Assembly: GCA_019614645.1 (NCBI GenBank)
Contig: JABWDB010000004.1
Location: forward strand, 19,406,001-19,470,000
Direction: 5' to 3'
Length of the DNA stretch: 64,000 bases
From: Stratiolaelaps scimitus
Lineage: Eukaryota > Arthropoda > Arachnida > Mesostigmata > Laelapidae
Made by a program: the position numbers and the translations under genes. This document shows, one piece after another, positions 1-11,044 of the stretch. How positions within the stretch are numbered: the first letter of the stretch is position 1; the number at the start of each line of letters is the position of its first letter. The notes under the pieces are model-generated. The model was not told the DNA's origin and searched no databases. It was given only the letters and a program-made list of their open reading frames with translations.

Positions 1-1764
1 ACGTCACGTACGGAGAGAAGCAACGACAGAGAACACTGTACCACCATGATGGATCAAGCTCGTTGAAGAGAATGGAAACGGATGCGAGCAGTGACGAATA
101 GCTTGAGAGAGTTCAAGTGACCGGTGGTAAGTTGGACAGATTGGAAAGGGGCTGAGATTCGCGCACAAGCGCACATCTCACACGAAGATGCTATGTAGTC
201 TATCTGCATTGAAATAGGTGTCAGCAATATACGGGATCGGAAAGCGGTCGGCAGTAGACACGCATGTCGCAGTAATCTGTAATAGTTAACTAGGCAGTTT
301 CGAGAGGTTTATTGTTGTTTCTAGACGTTCGCACAGAACGCTGCGCGAACAACCGTCTCGGTTGCAAAGCTTATGAGTTTTTCAGTCTCTTGCTTCGACA
401 CACATTAATTGACAGATTAGTATTAGTATATCACAAAGAGCTAATATTCTACTCTTGGATGAGAATACCTTTTATAAAACAACATGTATACATATGTGCT
501 AGTGGTGTACTGTGTGATTACATGATTTTATAGAATAATAATCAGGTTCAGTAATAATATACTGTTGAATCATGATCAATGTTTGTATAATAGTAATAAT
601 AAGAAGAATAATATATGCTTTAGTTAAATTGAATGTCTATTGAATAGTTTTTGCAACGATATTCATGGAAGGTGATCTACCCACTAACTTTGACCCTTTA
701 CGACGTTGAACCACCCGTATATATATATCTATATAATGATACAATTTAGTCAGATATAACGATACATAGAATTAGAACATTTTCGCAGCATCGAGAATTG
801 CCCCGACACATCGTCATCATTACCGTCCGCTCCTTCTCAAGAGATTCCAGTGACCTCACACGTTCGCAAGATTCTGTCGATTTGTTATTGTGACAGAAGC
901 ATCTACTAAATCTCCCCTAATTAAATACGAATTGAATAGTTTCTCAAGTGTTTCTTGTTCTCAAGTAAGCTTTATAGCACTGGCTCATAAATCACTCGAT
1001 ATTGGTTCTCTAATTATCCTTGGATTACAAGCAGGCACATTATATTATAACTTATGTCTGTGAATATACCTACAAATACAACAGTTTTATGCAGTTGTAA
1101 TAGACGTTTATTACTATCATACGATAAGCATGTCTTGTATGGAACGTCACAGAGAGACCTTGGCTCCGGAAGTGTCGTACGGGATATGTTCCCAATGAGA
1201 TGCATCTATCTATTTATCTATGTATGTACACGGTGCGAGTTAGCACGGTCCTTGAGTAAACTGTCCTCTGAAACATGGCACACAGTGGAGGTTATCCAGC
1301 AACAGCCTGTGACCGTATAATGAATACTTTACAGAAAACATTATGATTGCGCGCTTTACCTTAATGTACAATAGATTTTAAAACAGATCACACTGGTCAA
1401 AGTGGCACGGTGGTGTTTCGGCCGTCGAAAAAAAATCGGTCCGAATTCTTCAGCCAGCCGGAAGTATTTTAGAAATAAAAAAATGAACAATTGAATCAAA
1501 TGTGCTACATTACGACGTATCAGTCGAATTAAACACAGATCCAACTGAACTAGTGAGATACAACGACATAAGCTGGTGATAACAACATAAATCAAATCGT
1601 GCAATAGAGATTCGAGATGGTGAAGGTTATTTACAATGATATACAGCAGGCCTCGAAAACGTTCGATTAAGCAGTACAGCGATGTTAAGGCTTCAATTTA
1701 AATTAATCAGTACAGCTTCTGCTTTTCAATATTTGGTCAAATCTAACAGAATTATACTTTGACA
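1..1764. other. Non-coding stretch
   Basis: I see no convincing gene here. A short TA run lies near 718-735. The longest plus-strand open frame (1054-1320) has no good splice sites, no recognisable domain and weak codon periodicity. If the kinase gene at 3225-4661 is transcribed leftwards and ends near 2216, this stretch would be its downstream flank. Confidence 0.5.
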
Positions 1765-1820
1765 GGGACTACCCGAATCGAACTCGAGTGAGTATGATCT
1801 TCCCACGCCACTTGGTACGC
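1765..1820 (-). repeat. tRNA-derived (SINE-like) sequence
   Basis: Read on the minus strand, a B-box-like GAGTTCGATTC lies at 1775-1786. An A-box-like TACCAAGTGG lies upstream at 1808-1817, with tRNA-like spacing. The arms do not fold into a full cloverleaf because the acceptor stem has no partner. It is therefore a tRNA-derived repeat or relic, not a working tRNA gene. Confidence 0.35.
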
Positions 1821-2215
1821 GTTCACCGGGTACCCATTTGTTCTGTTTGTTTATGATTAAATAAATATCTCTCTCAGTGTGACTCGTTATGCTAGCGCAG
1901 TGATGCAACAGGAACAACATGGGCATAATGTGATAGTTATGAATTGAATACGAAGTTCGAATTGTATAATACAAATACACCAATACTGTACGATCTTCGT
2001 TGTGCTTGTTGCACATGGAACAATTCACAGCCTTCTACCATTGATTCTGTGTGGGTAACTGATTGATAACTGACACTTCTCGAGCCTAATAAAGGTGCGC
2101 GAAATGGTCTTGGCTCGATTCTGGTGCAAATGATTTGTATACTAGCATCAGGCTCTCAGTCAACGGGGGACAATTAACTTAAGTGAGGACTGTTTCGATA
2201 AAAGTCGGATCATAC

Positions 2216-2320
2216 CTAGTCTTGAATGTACATGGCGGGAACGGGCATGCCGCTAACGGCATCCACACCCTCAGCAGCAGTTCGAATAGCTGTGAGATAA
2301 TATACGCATTCTGCGGAAGT
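2216..2320 (-). CDS. Candidate 3'-terminal exon of the DLK-like kinase gene
   Basis: On the minus strand, an AG acceptor (GCGTAG) is followed by 34 open codons ending in TAG. Codon periodicity is strong: close to half the codons are purine-any-pyrimidine. It starts in phase 0, which fits the phase-0 donor of the kinase exon about 0.9 kb upstream. If joined, the kinase would end with about 34 residues lacking any leucine zipper, unlike vertebrate DLK. The polypyrimidine tract is weak. The plus strand is also open from 2184 to a GTAAGC donor at 2342, so the strand is not settled. Confidence 0.25.
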   Translation of the reverse strand, partial: TSAECVYYLTAIRTAAEGVDAVSGMPVPAMYIQD

Positions 2321-3224
2321 CTACGCAGCATCGTCTATGACGTAAGCTCGCGGTATGGGTGTCATCAAGTGTAGTTGCATCGTAGGAACGAAGCTCTTTT
2401 AAAATTTATCCTCTGACTCTTTACGGGGAATTCGTCCGGATACTTGCGGCGTGACAAGGCCTTCACTTTTTCTCTTGTTATCGCTAATGGTTAGGTTCAC
2501 TCGGGCAGGTTCATTATAGAATAGATTGAACCTTCCAGCATCACAAATTTGGTCGACTTACTCGCCATTACGATGTTTGTCGTCGTTCACCGGTGCCGAT
2601 ATCTGTGTTTACGTACTTCCTTGTTGGTGGGGCTCAAGAGGCTAAAGCTTATACATTTTAACAACAAGGTGAACCTTAACCGGATCCATGAGGCTCGCCA
2701 TGGAAGAAGAGCCAATGAAGTGTATACATAGGGTGAATAGAGATTCGTCTTTGTAGGAGGTAACCGGTCTTCGAAGTTTCGCATTCTGTTGGCTGTCCAA
2801 ACTCTTCTCTCAGCAGCTTCGGGGATCAGGCATTGCGCTGATGAAACAGAGGCATCGTAGGCATCCTACACAGAATTAGCGGCGAATTTCGTTTCAAGAA
2901 TAGCCGATGGACGCTCCCGACTTGTTACCTTTAATTAGAGAAATGAACACATTCAATTGAAATTATATATACATATATATATACATATGCCACCATATAG
3001 ATATGCCGTAAAGATAGCGTAAACGACATTGTATTACATGATGTGCTTTGGAGTGTGAAAGGAGGGATATGCCACCCAGATAAATTGCATATCGACTCAG
3101 TTCAACATACACCGGTCGACGACACTATTATGAAACAGTAACATCCGTTAGAACACTAACGTAGCGAGGCAACTCTTTAATTAAAATTAAATAATTAATT
3201 AAATAAATTAAATAATTTACTTAC
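2321..3224 (-). other. Probable intron of the kinase gene
   Basis: This AT-rich stretch follows the kinase exon's GTAAGT donor. It contains a TA-rich microsatellite at 2962-2988 and an AT-rich tract (TTAAT/AAAT units) at 3178-3218. I see no other coding segment on either strand. Confidence 0.4.
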
Positions 3225-4661
3225 ATTGCCGATGTGTTGATTGGATTCGACATACGAGTTGTTGCTGGTAGGCGTTACTATGCCTGTGTAATAATGCCAA
3301 GCGTAACGATCGATCTGCGAGTCAGCGCTCGGGTTATGATGAGATTTTGACGTTTCCCGTATGTTCTCTAGATCTGGTTCTCTTTTGAGCCAAAGCTTTG
3401 GGCATCGGTTGTCCGGGACCAGGCCAACCTCTTCGTTCCACATATCCTGTGCTTCATAGAATGCCTCCTCCGAGAACGACAACAGGTCAGCGACTGCTGT
3501 TTCTAACTGTCTAATGATTTGCTTGAACGATGGTCTCCTCTGCGGCTCGTACTGCTGGCACTGGGTCAGCAGATGTTTGAAGCCTTTCGGCAACGACTCC
3601 GGTATAGGGAGGGCAATACGATTTCTGGCAACACTATATATGATAGTGTTTGAGTGCAAATCTCTATATGGAATCTCGCAGGTCAGGAGTTCCCATAGTA
3701 CAACGCCATATGACCACACATCGCCGGTGTAGCATGATGACCCTTTGAGAATGTTCTCAGGTGAACTCCATGCTGCCGTGTACGCATAGGTCTTGTTCGG
3801 GTCAGGCCTCCGTAGTGCTTGGCTACCGCCGGTGCCGCCGAAATCGATGATTTTCACATTACTATTGTGCCCAATCAATATGTTCGGCGATTTCAGATCG
3901 CAATGGATGATTCGATGCTTATGGAGATACTCCATGCCGGCTGCAATCTGCCTGGACCACTTCGCGACGTTGGATGGTGTCACATACCGGCCGACATGTA
4001 ACGCCTCATATAGATCGCCGTAGGCGCAGTATTCCATAACGATACAGTACAGCTCTGGCCGGATGCATACGCCACGAAAGTGTACAACGTTTGGATGGTG
4101 GAGTTCCTTCAGATGGTCGAGATCGACCTCGCGATTTGTCTTGACTTTTTTCACAGCCACCAGCTTGTTTTGATACATAGCGAGTGACACTTGTCCTTGG
4201 CCTCCTTCGCCAAGTCGCAAATTCATATTCTGGTCGATCTCCTCGAACGGAATCTCCCAGGGCCGCTTAGCTGGTGGGCCAACTTCGCGCGCGGACTGAG
4301 AGCACAGGTCGAAATGCGCTCGCTTACCAGACCCGCCACTTGTGTCGCTTAAGGGCTTTGCGCCAATGCATCTCGAATACTTCTGAAGTAGGTTCTTCAC
4401 AAACTTCGGTAAGACGCGGCACCAAAACGATTCCGAAGGTTTGGCCTTATCCTGTATCCATCGGTGGTCGAAGTTGGCCTCGAAGGAAGCAGATATCGAT
4501 AAAAACTCCGTCCGAAGGGGGCTTTTAGTGCATGAGGTGATGTTCTGCGACAGCTTGCCTTTGTTGATCGTTTTGTCATTTTCGACACGACCAATAGACT
4601 CCACTGGCCATTCAGAGTTTATGAATGTCGTTGTAACTCCGCATGTAGCATGCGTATCCAT
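3225..4661 (-). CDS. MAP3K12/13 (DLK/LZK)-like protein kinase, large exon
   Basis: This exon carries a full protein kinase domain of the MLK/DLK group of MAP kinase kinase kinases, which activate MKK4/7-JNK or p38 signalling. Numbering from the ATG at 4661, the domain is about residues 138-390. WEIPFEEI at 135-142 matches the DLK signature just before lobe 1. The glycine loop is GEGGQGQV (151-158), the ATP lysine is K171, and DLKSPN (255-260) and DFG (273-275) are intact. Two departures stand out: the catalytic loop reads HCD instead of HRD (C254), and the activation segment ends SSPE instead of MAPE. The N-terminal 134 residues are Ser/Lys-rich and unrecognised. The exon ends after codon 479 at a consensus phase-0 donor (GTAAGT at 3224-3219); the open frame runs on to 3195 only as low-complexity AT. 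The frame is open upstream to 4724, so the true start may lie in an earlier exon. Activity is probable but not proven. Confidence 0.9.
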
Positions 4662-4724
4662 TATGCCCTTGTAGTCTATCCGGCGAGCATAAAGATCTTC
4701 CTTTGCACCAGAGGAACGCTGTTG
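4662..4724 (-). other. Open in-frame extension with possible acceptors upstream of the kinase ATG
   Basis: The kinase frame stays open for 21 codons upstream of the ATG before a TGA at 4725-4727. Usable AG acceptors occur after GTGCAAAG (next base 4700, phase 0) and after GGAAG (next base 4696, phase 1). So the exon may be internal, with the real start further upstream on the minus strand. Confidence 0.4.
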
Positions 4725-5018
4725 TCAATTCGTCTATGCCACAGGCAGCCTCATTGAAACAGTTCGACCACGAGCTGTCGTTGCACGCCCTCAGTGTACC
4801 GGACAAGCAGACACACGACGATCGTATGGGGTCTTTGATGCGCTAACAGCACTGATCAACGATAACAGCTGCGATGAATCTTATAAACACAGCACGAGTT
4901 GATACCACCGGGACATTTGGCGGTATCCTCTACTCAGATACGCTTTGCCCTCTCATTCTCTCTCTCTCAAACAAAAACCTAAAACTTGATTGACTAGTAG
5001 TGTGCTGAGCGAAACCAC

Positions 5019-5178
5019 CTTTCCATGCATTTGACGAGGTTTCCATCGCATAGCTGGCTTTCAACTTGTTGAATATCCTCTCCACTCCGGCCAGAACGTG
5101 CATGTTAGCGTACACGCGCTCTGCATAGCCGTCCTGCATAGGGGTACAGCCAACGAGTAAGAGAAATGCTAGCGACAT
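5019..5178 (-). CDS. Candidate upstream coding exon with hydrophobic N-terminus
   Basis: An ATG at 5178 opens 53 codons. The N-terminus is a short hydrophobic stretch (SLAFLLLVGC) that could be a signal peptide. The rest is hydrophilic and helix-prone. The exon could end at AAAG|GTGGTT (donor from 5018), phase 1, which would join in frame to the kinase exon at 4696 across a roughly 320 bp intron. A hydrophobic leader is not expected on a cytosolic MAP3K, so it may belong to another small gene. The donor is weak and codon periodicity is at background level. The frame is open upstream to 5232. Confidence 0.22.
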
Positions 5179-5235
5179 CGATGCAGACGAGACCGTCAAC
5201 TTCGACCGTTCGCCGCTGAACGGGAATTGGACTTA

Positions 5236-5860
5236 GCGATAATCCTGACATAGTGCGCACAATCGCTATCTTCGAGCTGTCAAATCCCTCCGTTATAACC
5301 AACTGTGAATATCCGCCATTCAGTTACCAGCCTATAGAACATAGACAACAGGAACAACCACTTTATAGGATCACACCGTCTAGATAGGATTGCCGTTTAA
5401 GAGGTTCTTGAACAATGCAAAAAAATCAAAAGATACCACCAAAACCGAGGTCACGCTGTACGAGTCCGACCTATTCCCGCAGTTGTGGGTTGCGCAGTTT
5501 TTTCAACGGCCAATAGAATTGCACTGCCGGCATAATGTTCGATGTTACAGATATATCCACCTGTAGAAAGCACTGCGCAGCATTGCACAATATGGCTCTA
5601 ACATTCGTCTAGGGATATTATGCGACATAACTAGAATAGTAGAATATTCATGTTCGAAAAGAAAAATGACTAAAACGACGCGAAGGCCACATTTGCTAAT
5701 TGTTATTCATCACAAGAACGATTCAACTAATTTCGACTGGTCAGCGACTTCTGGTTTAATTTTACTTGAGCTCGTTCTGTTTTTCCAGTAGGTAAAGGTA
5801 AAGCTTTATTGGTTTATTAAAGGAACTGCAGTTTCTACAATGCTTAAGTTCTCTTATGTG
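5236..5860. other. Non-coding stretch
   Basis: Nothing recognisable lies on either strand: only short open frames without paired splice sites. It would be intronic if the 7877-8020 exon belongs to the kinase gene. Confidence 0.4.
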
Positions 5861-5861
5861 T

Positions 5862-5985
5862 CACGACACGGGACTCCAACCTGCGGCCTCTGGCTTTTTA
5901 TAGCCAGAGACCACTCAGCCGTTCCAGCCACCGCGCTGACCGGTGTGTGGTCCCTGGCTAGGCGAGCAAGCTCGAAAGTAATGAC
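5862..5985 (-). repeat. tRNA-Leu/Ser-like SINE or relic
   Basis: On the minus strand there is an A box GGCTGAGTGG (5911-5920) and a B box GGTTGGAGTCC (5871-5881). Between them is a perfect 8 bp stem (CTCTGGCT/AGCCAGAG) with an AT-rich loop. The order resembles a tRNA-Leu or tRNA-Ser body, but one B-box base is changed and no acceptor stem forms. The adjoining segment 5956-5981 nearly repeats at 32393-32420 (one mismatch and a 2-base indel), which supports a dispersed family. Confidence 0.45.
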
Positions 5986-7876
5986 TGCAGTGAAAATGCT
6001 GCTGGTAAATATAATCGGCATTTATTTATGACAGTTAGTAGTAATAACGTGTCGGTGTTGACATTTCGATTGTATTATATATTATGTCCTATATGAAACT
6101 AATAGATACGGTCGAAGTTTTTTTTTCCGCCTATGAGTGCTTACTATCTGAGCTTATTATCTGAACACTCCCCAGTGTGCTCGTAACGAGACTCCTCGAT
6201 AAAACCGCCGAGATAATTCATCATGACAAAACAAGGTATACATGACACGAATCGCGGAAATGTAAGTCACAACAATATTTGTTGTAATAACCACGCAACA
6301 AGCGAGGTGCTTCTTTTCTTTGTTGTCTGAAAACACTTTGTTTACTCAATGGAATAATTCACGAATCTCCAAACGGTGACAAATGATGACAGCTTAGAAT
6401 ATGAAACCGTGAACTTGTGAACCAGCAGCGAAACCATGATACTACCGTGAAGTTTTTTTTTACTTGTCACATATAATCAATCCACAGAACGGCATCAAGG
6501 CAACACTTAGACCCAGGCACAAATTGGCGAACTAATGAATCAAAAAAATGATCCTCCGAAATCGCCCATAGCTCCGTCTCCAAAGTCGCCCATCGAACAG
6601 TCGAAATCCGCTGAAAGAGTCGAATCACCGTTGTTAAACACATAATACAAATAAACACAAATGTAACTTGCATGTTAATAGCCCGCCCCCCCCTACGACC
6701 TGGCGGAGAAAACGCACGCGGGTCGACGTGACTTTACCTAACACAAACGTGACCTTATCGAACTGGTGCAGCTTCCCAGGGTTGAGTTGGGGCTGAGGGG
6801 TGAGTGGAATGAAAATGTCATAGCTGTTAAAGTCACTGGTTTCTAAATATGTTATAGTTGAATTTAGATATAGTGACCTAGGCAACAACCTAAATCAAAT
6901 CCGAGGTCTGGCTGAGAGAAGTCTAAGGCCATATCGGATGCCGCGAAGTAGCATAATACCTGCCGAAAAGAGACATAAACAATACGGTTAGATTATTATA
7001 TGTCGCCACGCCTCGTGGTCTCTGTTGTGATGTGTCCGCCAATCGAGCGCAACAATCTCACTGGCAGATGTCAATCAATAGGCTCACATTAGATTGCTGA
7101 TAATCGCCATTGACCTTGCTAATAACTGATACCGTGGTGTCGACTGTCCGATGATCGGTAATAGACGCATATGTCGTAGATATATTGCATGGATCGAAAC
7201 GCCGTCAACTAGGAGCAATCAGGCGCTCCCGCTCTCCGACTAACATCTGCCGAACCCGAAGTGGACGATATTACGAAAAGTGCCTATCGAAGTTCCTGAT
7301 CCCGGTGGTAACTAACTAAATCGCTGATAATTATATCGCTTTCGTTATATTGAGTAGATCTAGTGGGTCGACGGTTTCAACAAAAACCTCAGAATAATCA
7401 AATGTTAGCGCAACGCTTTTTAGCGAGAAAGGGATGCGATAGCCGCTGAGCGCGCTACGATATCTGTTTAAGCAGCAGAAACGAGAAGGGCAGCAAGAGA
7501 AAGCTGTTGGTAGATAAAGCCCGCGTCATGATAACGAAATACAACGTATTCCTTGATTTTAACATTCTTCGCCGCTGTTTATGGTTAGTTAAGATTAATT
7601 AGCAGCCAAAACGATTACCCGTTGTTCAGTGCATAATCGGTGTTGAATAATATAAATAACGGTGAAAGTAAAACAAATAAATTAATAAATAAATAAAATA
7701 AAATCAATAATATCGGCAAGTTGATACAATTTCGGGAAAATTACATTTTAAATTTGTATTTTGATGGAATACGATGTATGGAATACGATGGAATACGAAT
7801 TCCAAGTAGCGGTCTCAAAATGTAATTTGTCATTTTCCAACACCCGGTAGTGGAAGCACAACAAGTAAACGTCTAC
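5986..7876. other. Non-coding stretch
   Basis: No gene is recognisable. An AAAT-rich tract lies at about 7675-7705. Short open frames at 6467-6888 (minus) lack splice support. Confidence 0.45.
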
Positions 7877-8020
7877 CTGCGTTGGATCTCCTTGGTCTGC
7901 TTTCTTTGCTACTGTGAACCCTTTGCCATCGCCAATTTTCACTGAATTTTTGGTGTCTTCGGCGATGACTCCGCCTTCGCGTTGTTGTTGTTGTTGTCCT
8001 TTCGAGCGGCGAGGTTTGAT
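7877..8020 (-). CDS. Candidate internal coding exon with a poly-Gln run
   Basis: On the minus strand, acceptor TTCATGCAG is followed by 48 open codons and then a CAG|GTAGAC donor. The exon is symmetric (phase 0-0). The product is basic and hydrophilic: it starts IKPRRSKG, has five glutamines from a CAA run, then a Lys/Gly-rich half. It would splice in frame to the kinase extension at 4700, which also starts in phase 0, so it may encode part of the kinase's N-terminal region. No homology is recognised, and the donor is below consensus because the +5 base is A. Confidence 0.35.
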
Positions 8021-8349
8021 CTGCATGAACATCAAGGGTCAAAGATCTCTGTTGTGTGATCATAGCTTTGGTATTGGCGATCATTTATGGATTGGCGCTT
8101 CGTTCGGAAATAGCAAAAGTCGGCCGCTCCTTCTAATCACTTGAATTTGAACTTGATCTCGATTTTATTCAGTCTAGCTGTATTTAGTGTCAATCTATTG
8201 CGTATAGCGTGTTGTTCGTTATGCTGTTGTCGAACAAACAGTAAAAAGGAAAAAATTAAAGCTGCTAAATTGTGCCACAGGTGTCAACTCCTCCTATTCG
8301 TTGATTTGAGCAGTTACAATAAATTGCCACAACAAGATGTCGCCTATGC

Positions 8350-8457
8350 CTATTTGGGCTGAACGGCAAAGTGGGTCGAAGGTGCTACACGGGTATCCAT
8401 CTCAGGCTGCTCAGTATTGCCAAACTTACAGTGGATGAAATCGCATCCAGCCATTCG
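8350..8457 (-). CDS. Candidate terminal coding exon, unknown protein
   Basis: On the minus strand a very good acceptor (pyrimidine/A-rich, ending TATTACAG) precedes 35 codons and a TAG at 8350-8352. The peptide starts RMAGCDFIHC and ends AVQPK. A GTAAGT sits 28 bases into it, so a 28-base micro-exon is an alternative reading. The plus strand is also partly open here. The product is not recognised. Confidence 0.25.
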   Translation of the reverse strand, partial: RMAGCDFIHCKFGNTEQPEMDTRVAPSTHFAVQPK

Positions 8458-8730
8458 CTGTAATAGATAATATTTGCAATTAGTTGATATGTAGGTGTGC
8501 CTCATTAGATGCATCGATATGCCTCTCTTTTCTTCACAATCGTCCCTGTGGTTATCCGATTTACCTAAATTCAAAGTGCGATACACCACAAGCAATACCT
8601 TCCAAGGTCTGCTTACTCGAATGGGTTAGAATCTCAATACTACCACTCTATACCATACAAAACAGAATAACGATTGTAACGCATTCGCTAGCCCTGCAAT
8701 TTTCGCAGATTTCTGTATCATATTTGCTAG

Positions 8731-9181
8731 TTCACCTACACGGTATACTGTGCATGATCTGTAAGGAACCAGTGAACAGATATAACGATATCCTGCTTCG
8801 AAGCCCTCTTGGCATCGCCGACAACCAAGAGCTGATCGATGTTGTAGCCAGCCGGTAAACTGCTGGGACGCTGAGCCACCTGGGGGATTGTGATTTGCAA
8901 CCGAAAATAGGAATTGTTATTCGTGTGACAAACGAGCAGCCATCTTACATAACACTGCCGTAACTAACAACACGGAACATGCTAAAGCGTACCTCGTATC
9001 GCGCAATGTATAACATTGAAACGATTATATTATTCCTCACAATTAATATCGGAATTTTTTTTTCAGGAAAGGATTAATCAAGCTAAACTATGTTGGTTTG
9101 TCGCTGAACTACAAACTGTGTCGTGCGGCTCTTCCGAAAACCTACCGCGTAGAACGTCGTACGTACATCTTATTATGTTAA
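8731..9181 (+). CDS. Two 3' exons of an unrecognised gene (8731-8854, 9067-9181)
   Basis: Exon A (8731-8854) follows acceptor TATTTGCTAG and ends at CG|GTAAAC. Its 40 full codons have very strong codon periodicity and include a CMIC (CxxC) motif followed by an acidic stretch ending ELIDVVAS. Exon B starts at 9067 after a run of nine T and CAG, an excellent acceptor. Phases agree: two leftover bases plus one give Arg. Exon B then reads 37 residues (first KGLIKLNYVG, basic) to TAA at 9179-9181. An alternative donor GTACGT lies at 9159. The upstream exons, including the start, were not found. The CxxC could be half of a zinc site, but I do not recognise the family. No AATAAA follows closely. Confidence 0.42.
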
Positions 9182-10434
9182 CCATGAAAAAATGAAAACA
9201 CTCAATGTTGCCTCTCTATATTCCTACTTTCAACCGAGCGATTCCATGCACTGGCCGCTGGTAGTTTAAACAGACTAATTGAATAACAATAGTAATGGAA
9301 TCAACCGTATCGCATTCACGGGGTGGGCACATTTGTGGGCACTCAACAAAGCCTCGTTATTTCGTTGAAACGCTTTGGCTCGTAGCAAGCCAAGTACATG
9401 AATGGTAACAATTTCATTCTTCAATCGTCCGCAATGTTGTACCTGATCTGTGTGCCTTCCGCTGGCGACAAGGTGGGGCGCATCGTTTAGTACTATACGG
9501 CCCTGTGCTTCGCGTTTCCGTCCGTCACCTTTGAAGAACACTAAACTCGAGTCGGCCAGAAGCATGACAAAATCTCGCCTCCAGTTAGGCTTGAAGAGTC
9601 GTTCTGAAAAATGTTATATGCTGTTTTCAGATTGTTGCAATGAATGATGCTCGGTCATATGTATACTAAAAATATTCCCTATAATGATCGACAAGGCATA
9701 ATGTCGTTTGCTTGATTTCTTACAGCAAGCGGATGAACGTGTGAATGTGTCCAACACAAGCCAATCACACATGTAGGCACACATTTTACATGGGTAATTC
9801 CGTCAACGGAATTAGTCGACGCCAGCGACGTAATATCAATTGTGGTAACACCTTAGCTCGGGCGGGCGCAGCTGTGCTGCTTATTGTCAACAGATTGCCA
9901 AGGCCACGGCCACAGATTGGCCAAGGCTGCGGCCTATAGCTTATCTACTCTACGAGCACAATGTGACAAAAACATACTTTTGTACCGTAACAAATGGCCA
10001 CTCTTCACACACGCCTTTGTCCAATCAGTGAATGACACTTGCGCCTGACAGCTACACATCGTCGATATTCTACTGCAATTCAGTTACGGTCGCTAGCTGT
10101 GATAGACCGCCTTGATCGTCCTCTATGGTACACACACAAGGAGTTGGTAGTCAAATACTAGAATTCATTCACACATCGAAAAGTGTCACATCAGTTAACA
10201 CATGCAAAACAGGTGTGCTGCGCAACGGACCATGAAGCAATGCTCGCAATGGATGGTGAACAATGATGGGTGAAGACCTCGGAGGAAACGACGCCCTCAG
10301 GCTGTCTAGGATATAGGGACTTCAGCTCGTGCGGCCAATAGGAAACTGGTAACACTGAGGGGCGTGGGGGGGGGGGTCACACCTGTCGGTCGCAATTGCA
10401 GTTGCTATATTTGGTTACAAACTTTCATTTTCAG
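9182..10434. other. Non-coding stretch
   Basis: No gene is recognised. Open frames at 9275-9565 (minus) and 9450-9647 (plus) overlap, and neither has a convincing start or splice site. A run of nine or more G lies near 10367-10376. Confidence 0.45.
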
Positions 10435-10511
10435 GATGATCTCATATGAGCATATAGGAATAGACCTGGAAAGACTCCTGCACCTCGCCGTATTCTCGAG
10501 GAGTGAATTAC
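10435..10511 (+). CDS. Candidate small internal exon
   Basis: A strong acceptor (CTTTCATTTTCAG) is followed by 25 open codons (first MISYEHIGID) and a GTATGT donor at 10512. It needs one base to complete its first codon, so it can follow either 8854 or the 9158 donor of the 8.7 kb gene. It may be an alternative downstream exon of that gene. The product is unrecognised. Confidence 0.3.
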
Positions 10512-11021
10512 GTATGTGTTCTTGGCGCTTTATTGTAGCTATTTAATGAGCCGTCAGGAGGTATCGTTTACCAGTCGGAAGAAGGCTTCGAAAACTCGTT
10601 CCTTCTAGATAAAACGTGTTAGTAAAACAGTACAGTAGGAGACCGAACTCATATGGCAAACTGATTAAGGGCAACAGAAAATTTATGCGAGGATTATTCC
10701 CGCAGAGTAGAAATATGCGGTGACCTGCAACGGCATAGCAGACCCCAAAAATCAATCAGAAAGATACGTCGATCAGAGCTCTGACTTGATTATGGCGGTT
10801 TGTCCGCCATTTGGAAACCAAGTATTTTAACCATTAATAATGATGAATTTCTATTGTAGAGATTGTAAAGGCGAACTGCACGGATTGTTATCTATAATAA
10901 CATTTCATATTGATTGTCCGTTCGCAGATTTGTTAGAAACAACATAGCTATAATTGCAGCACGACGGTGAATTCCTTTGGGAGATCGCAACATATACAAT
11001 ATATTTCTCTGACAATCCCCG

Positions 11022-11044
11022 GAGAGAGAGAGAGAGAGAGAGAA
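11022..11044 (+). repeat. GA microsatellite
   Basis: An uninterrupted GA run of about 11 units. Confidence 0.9.

Noticed and set aside
5862..5935. Functional tRNA-Leu or tRNA-Ser gene
   Set aside because: A and B boxes are present but the acceptor stem does not pair and the B box has a changed invariant base.
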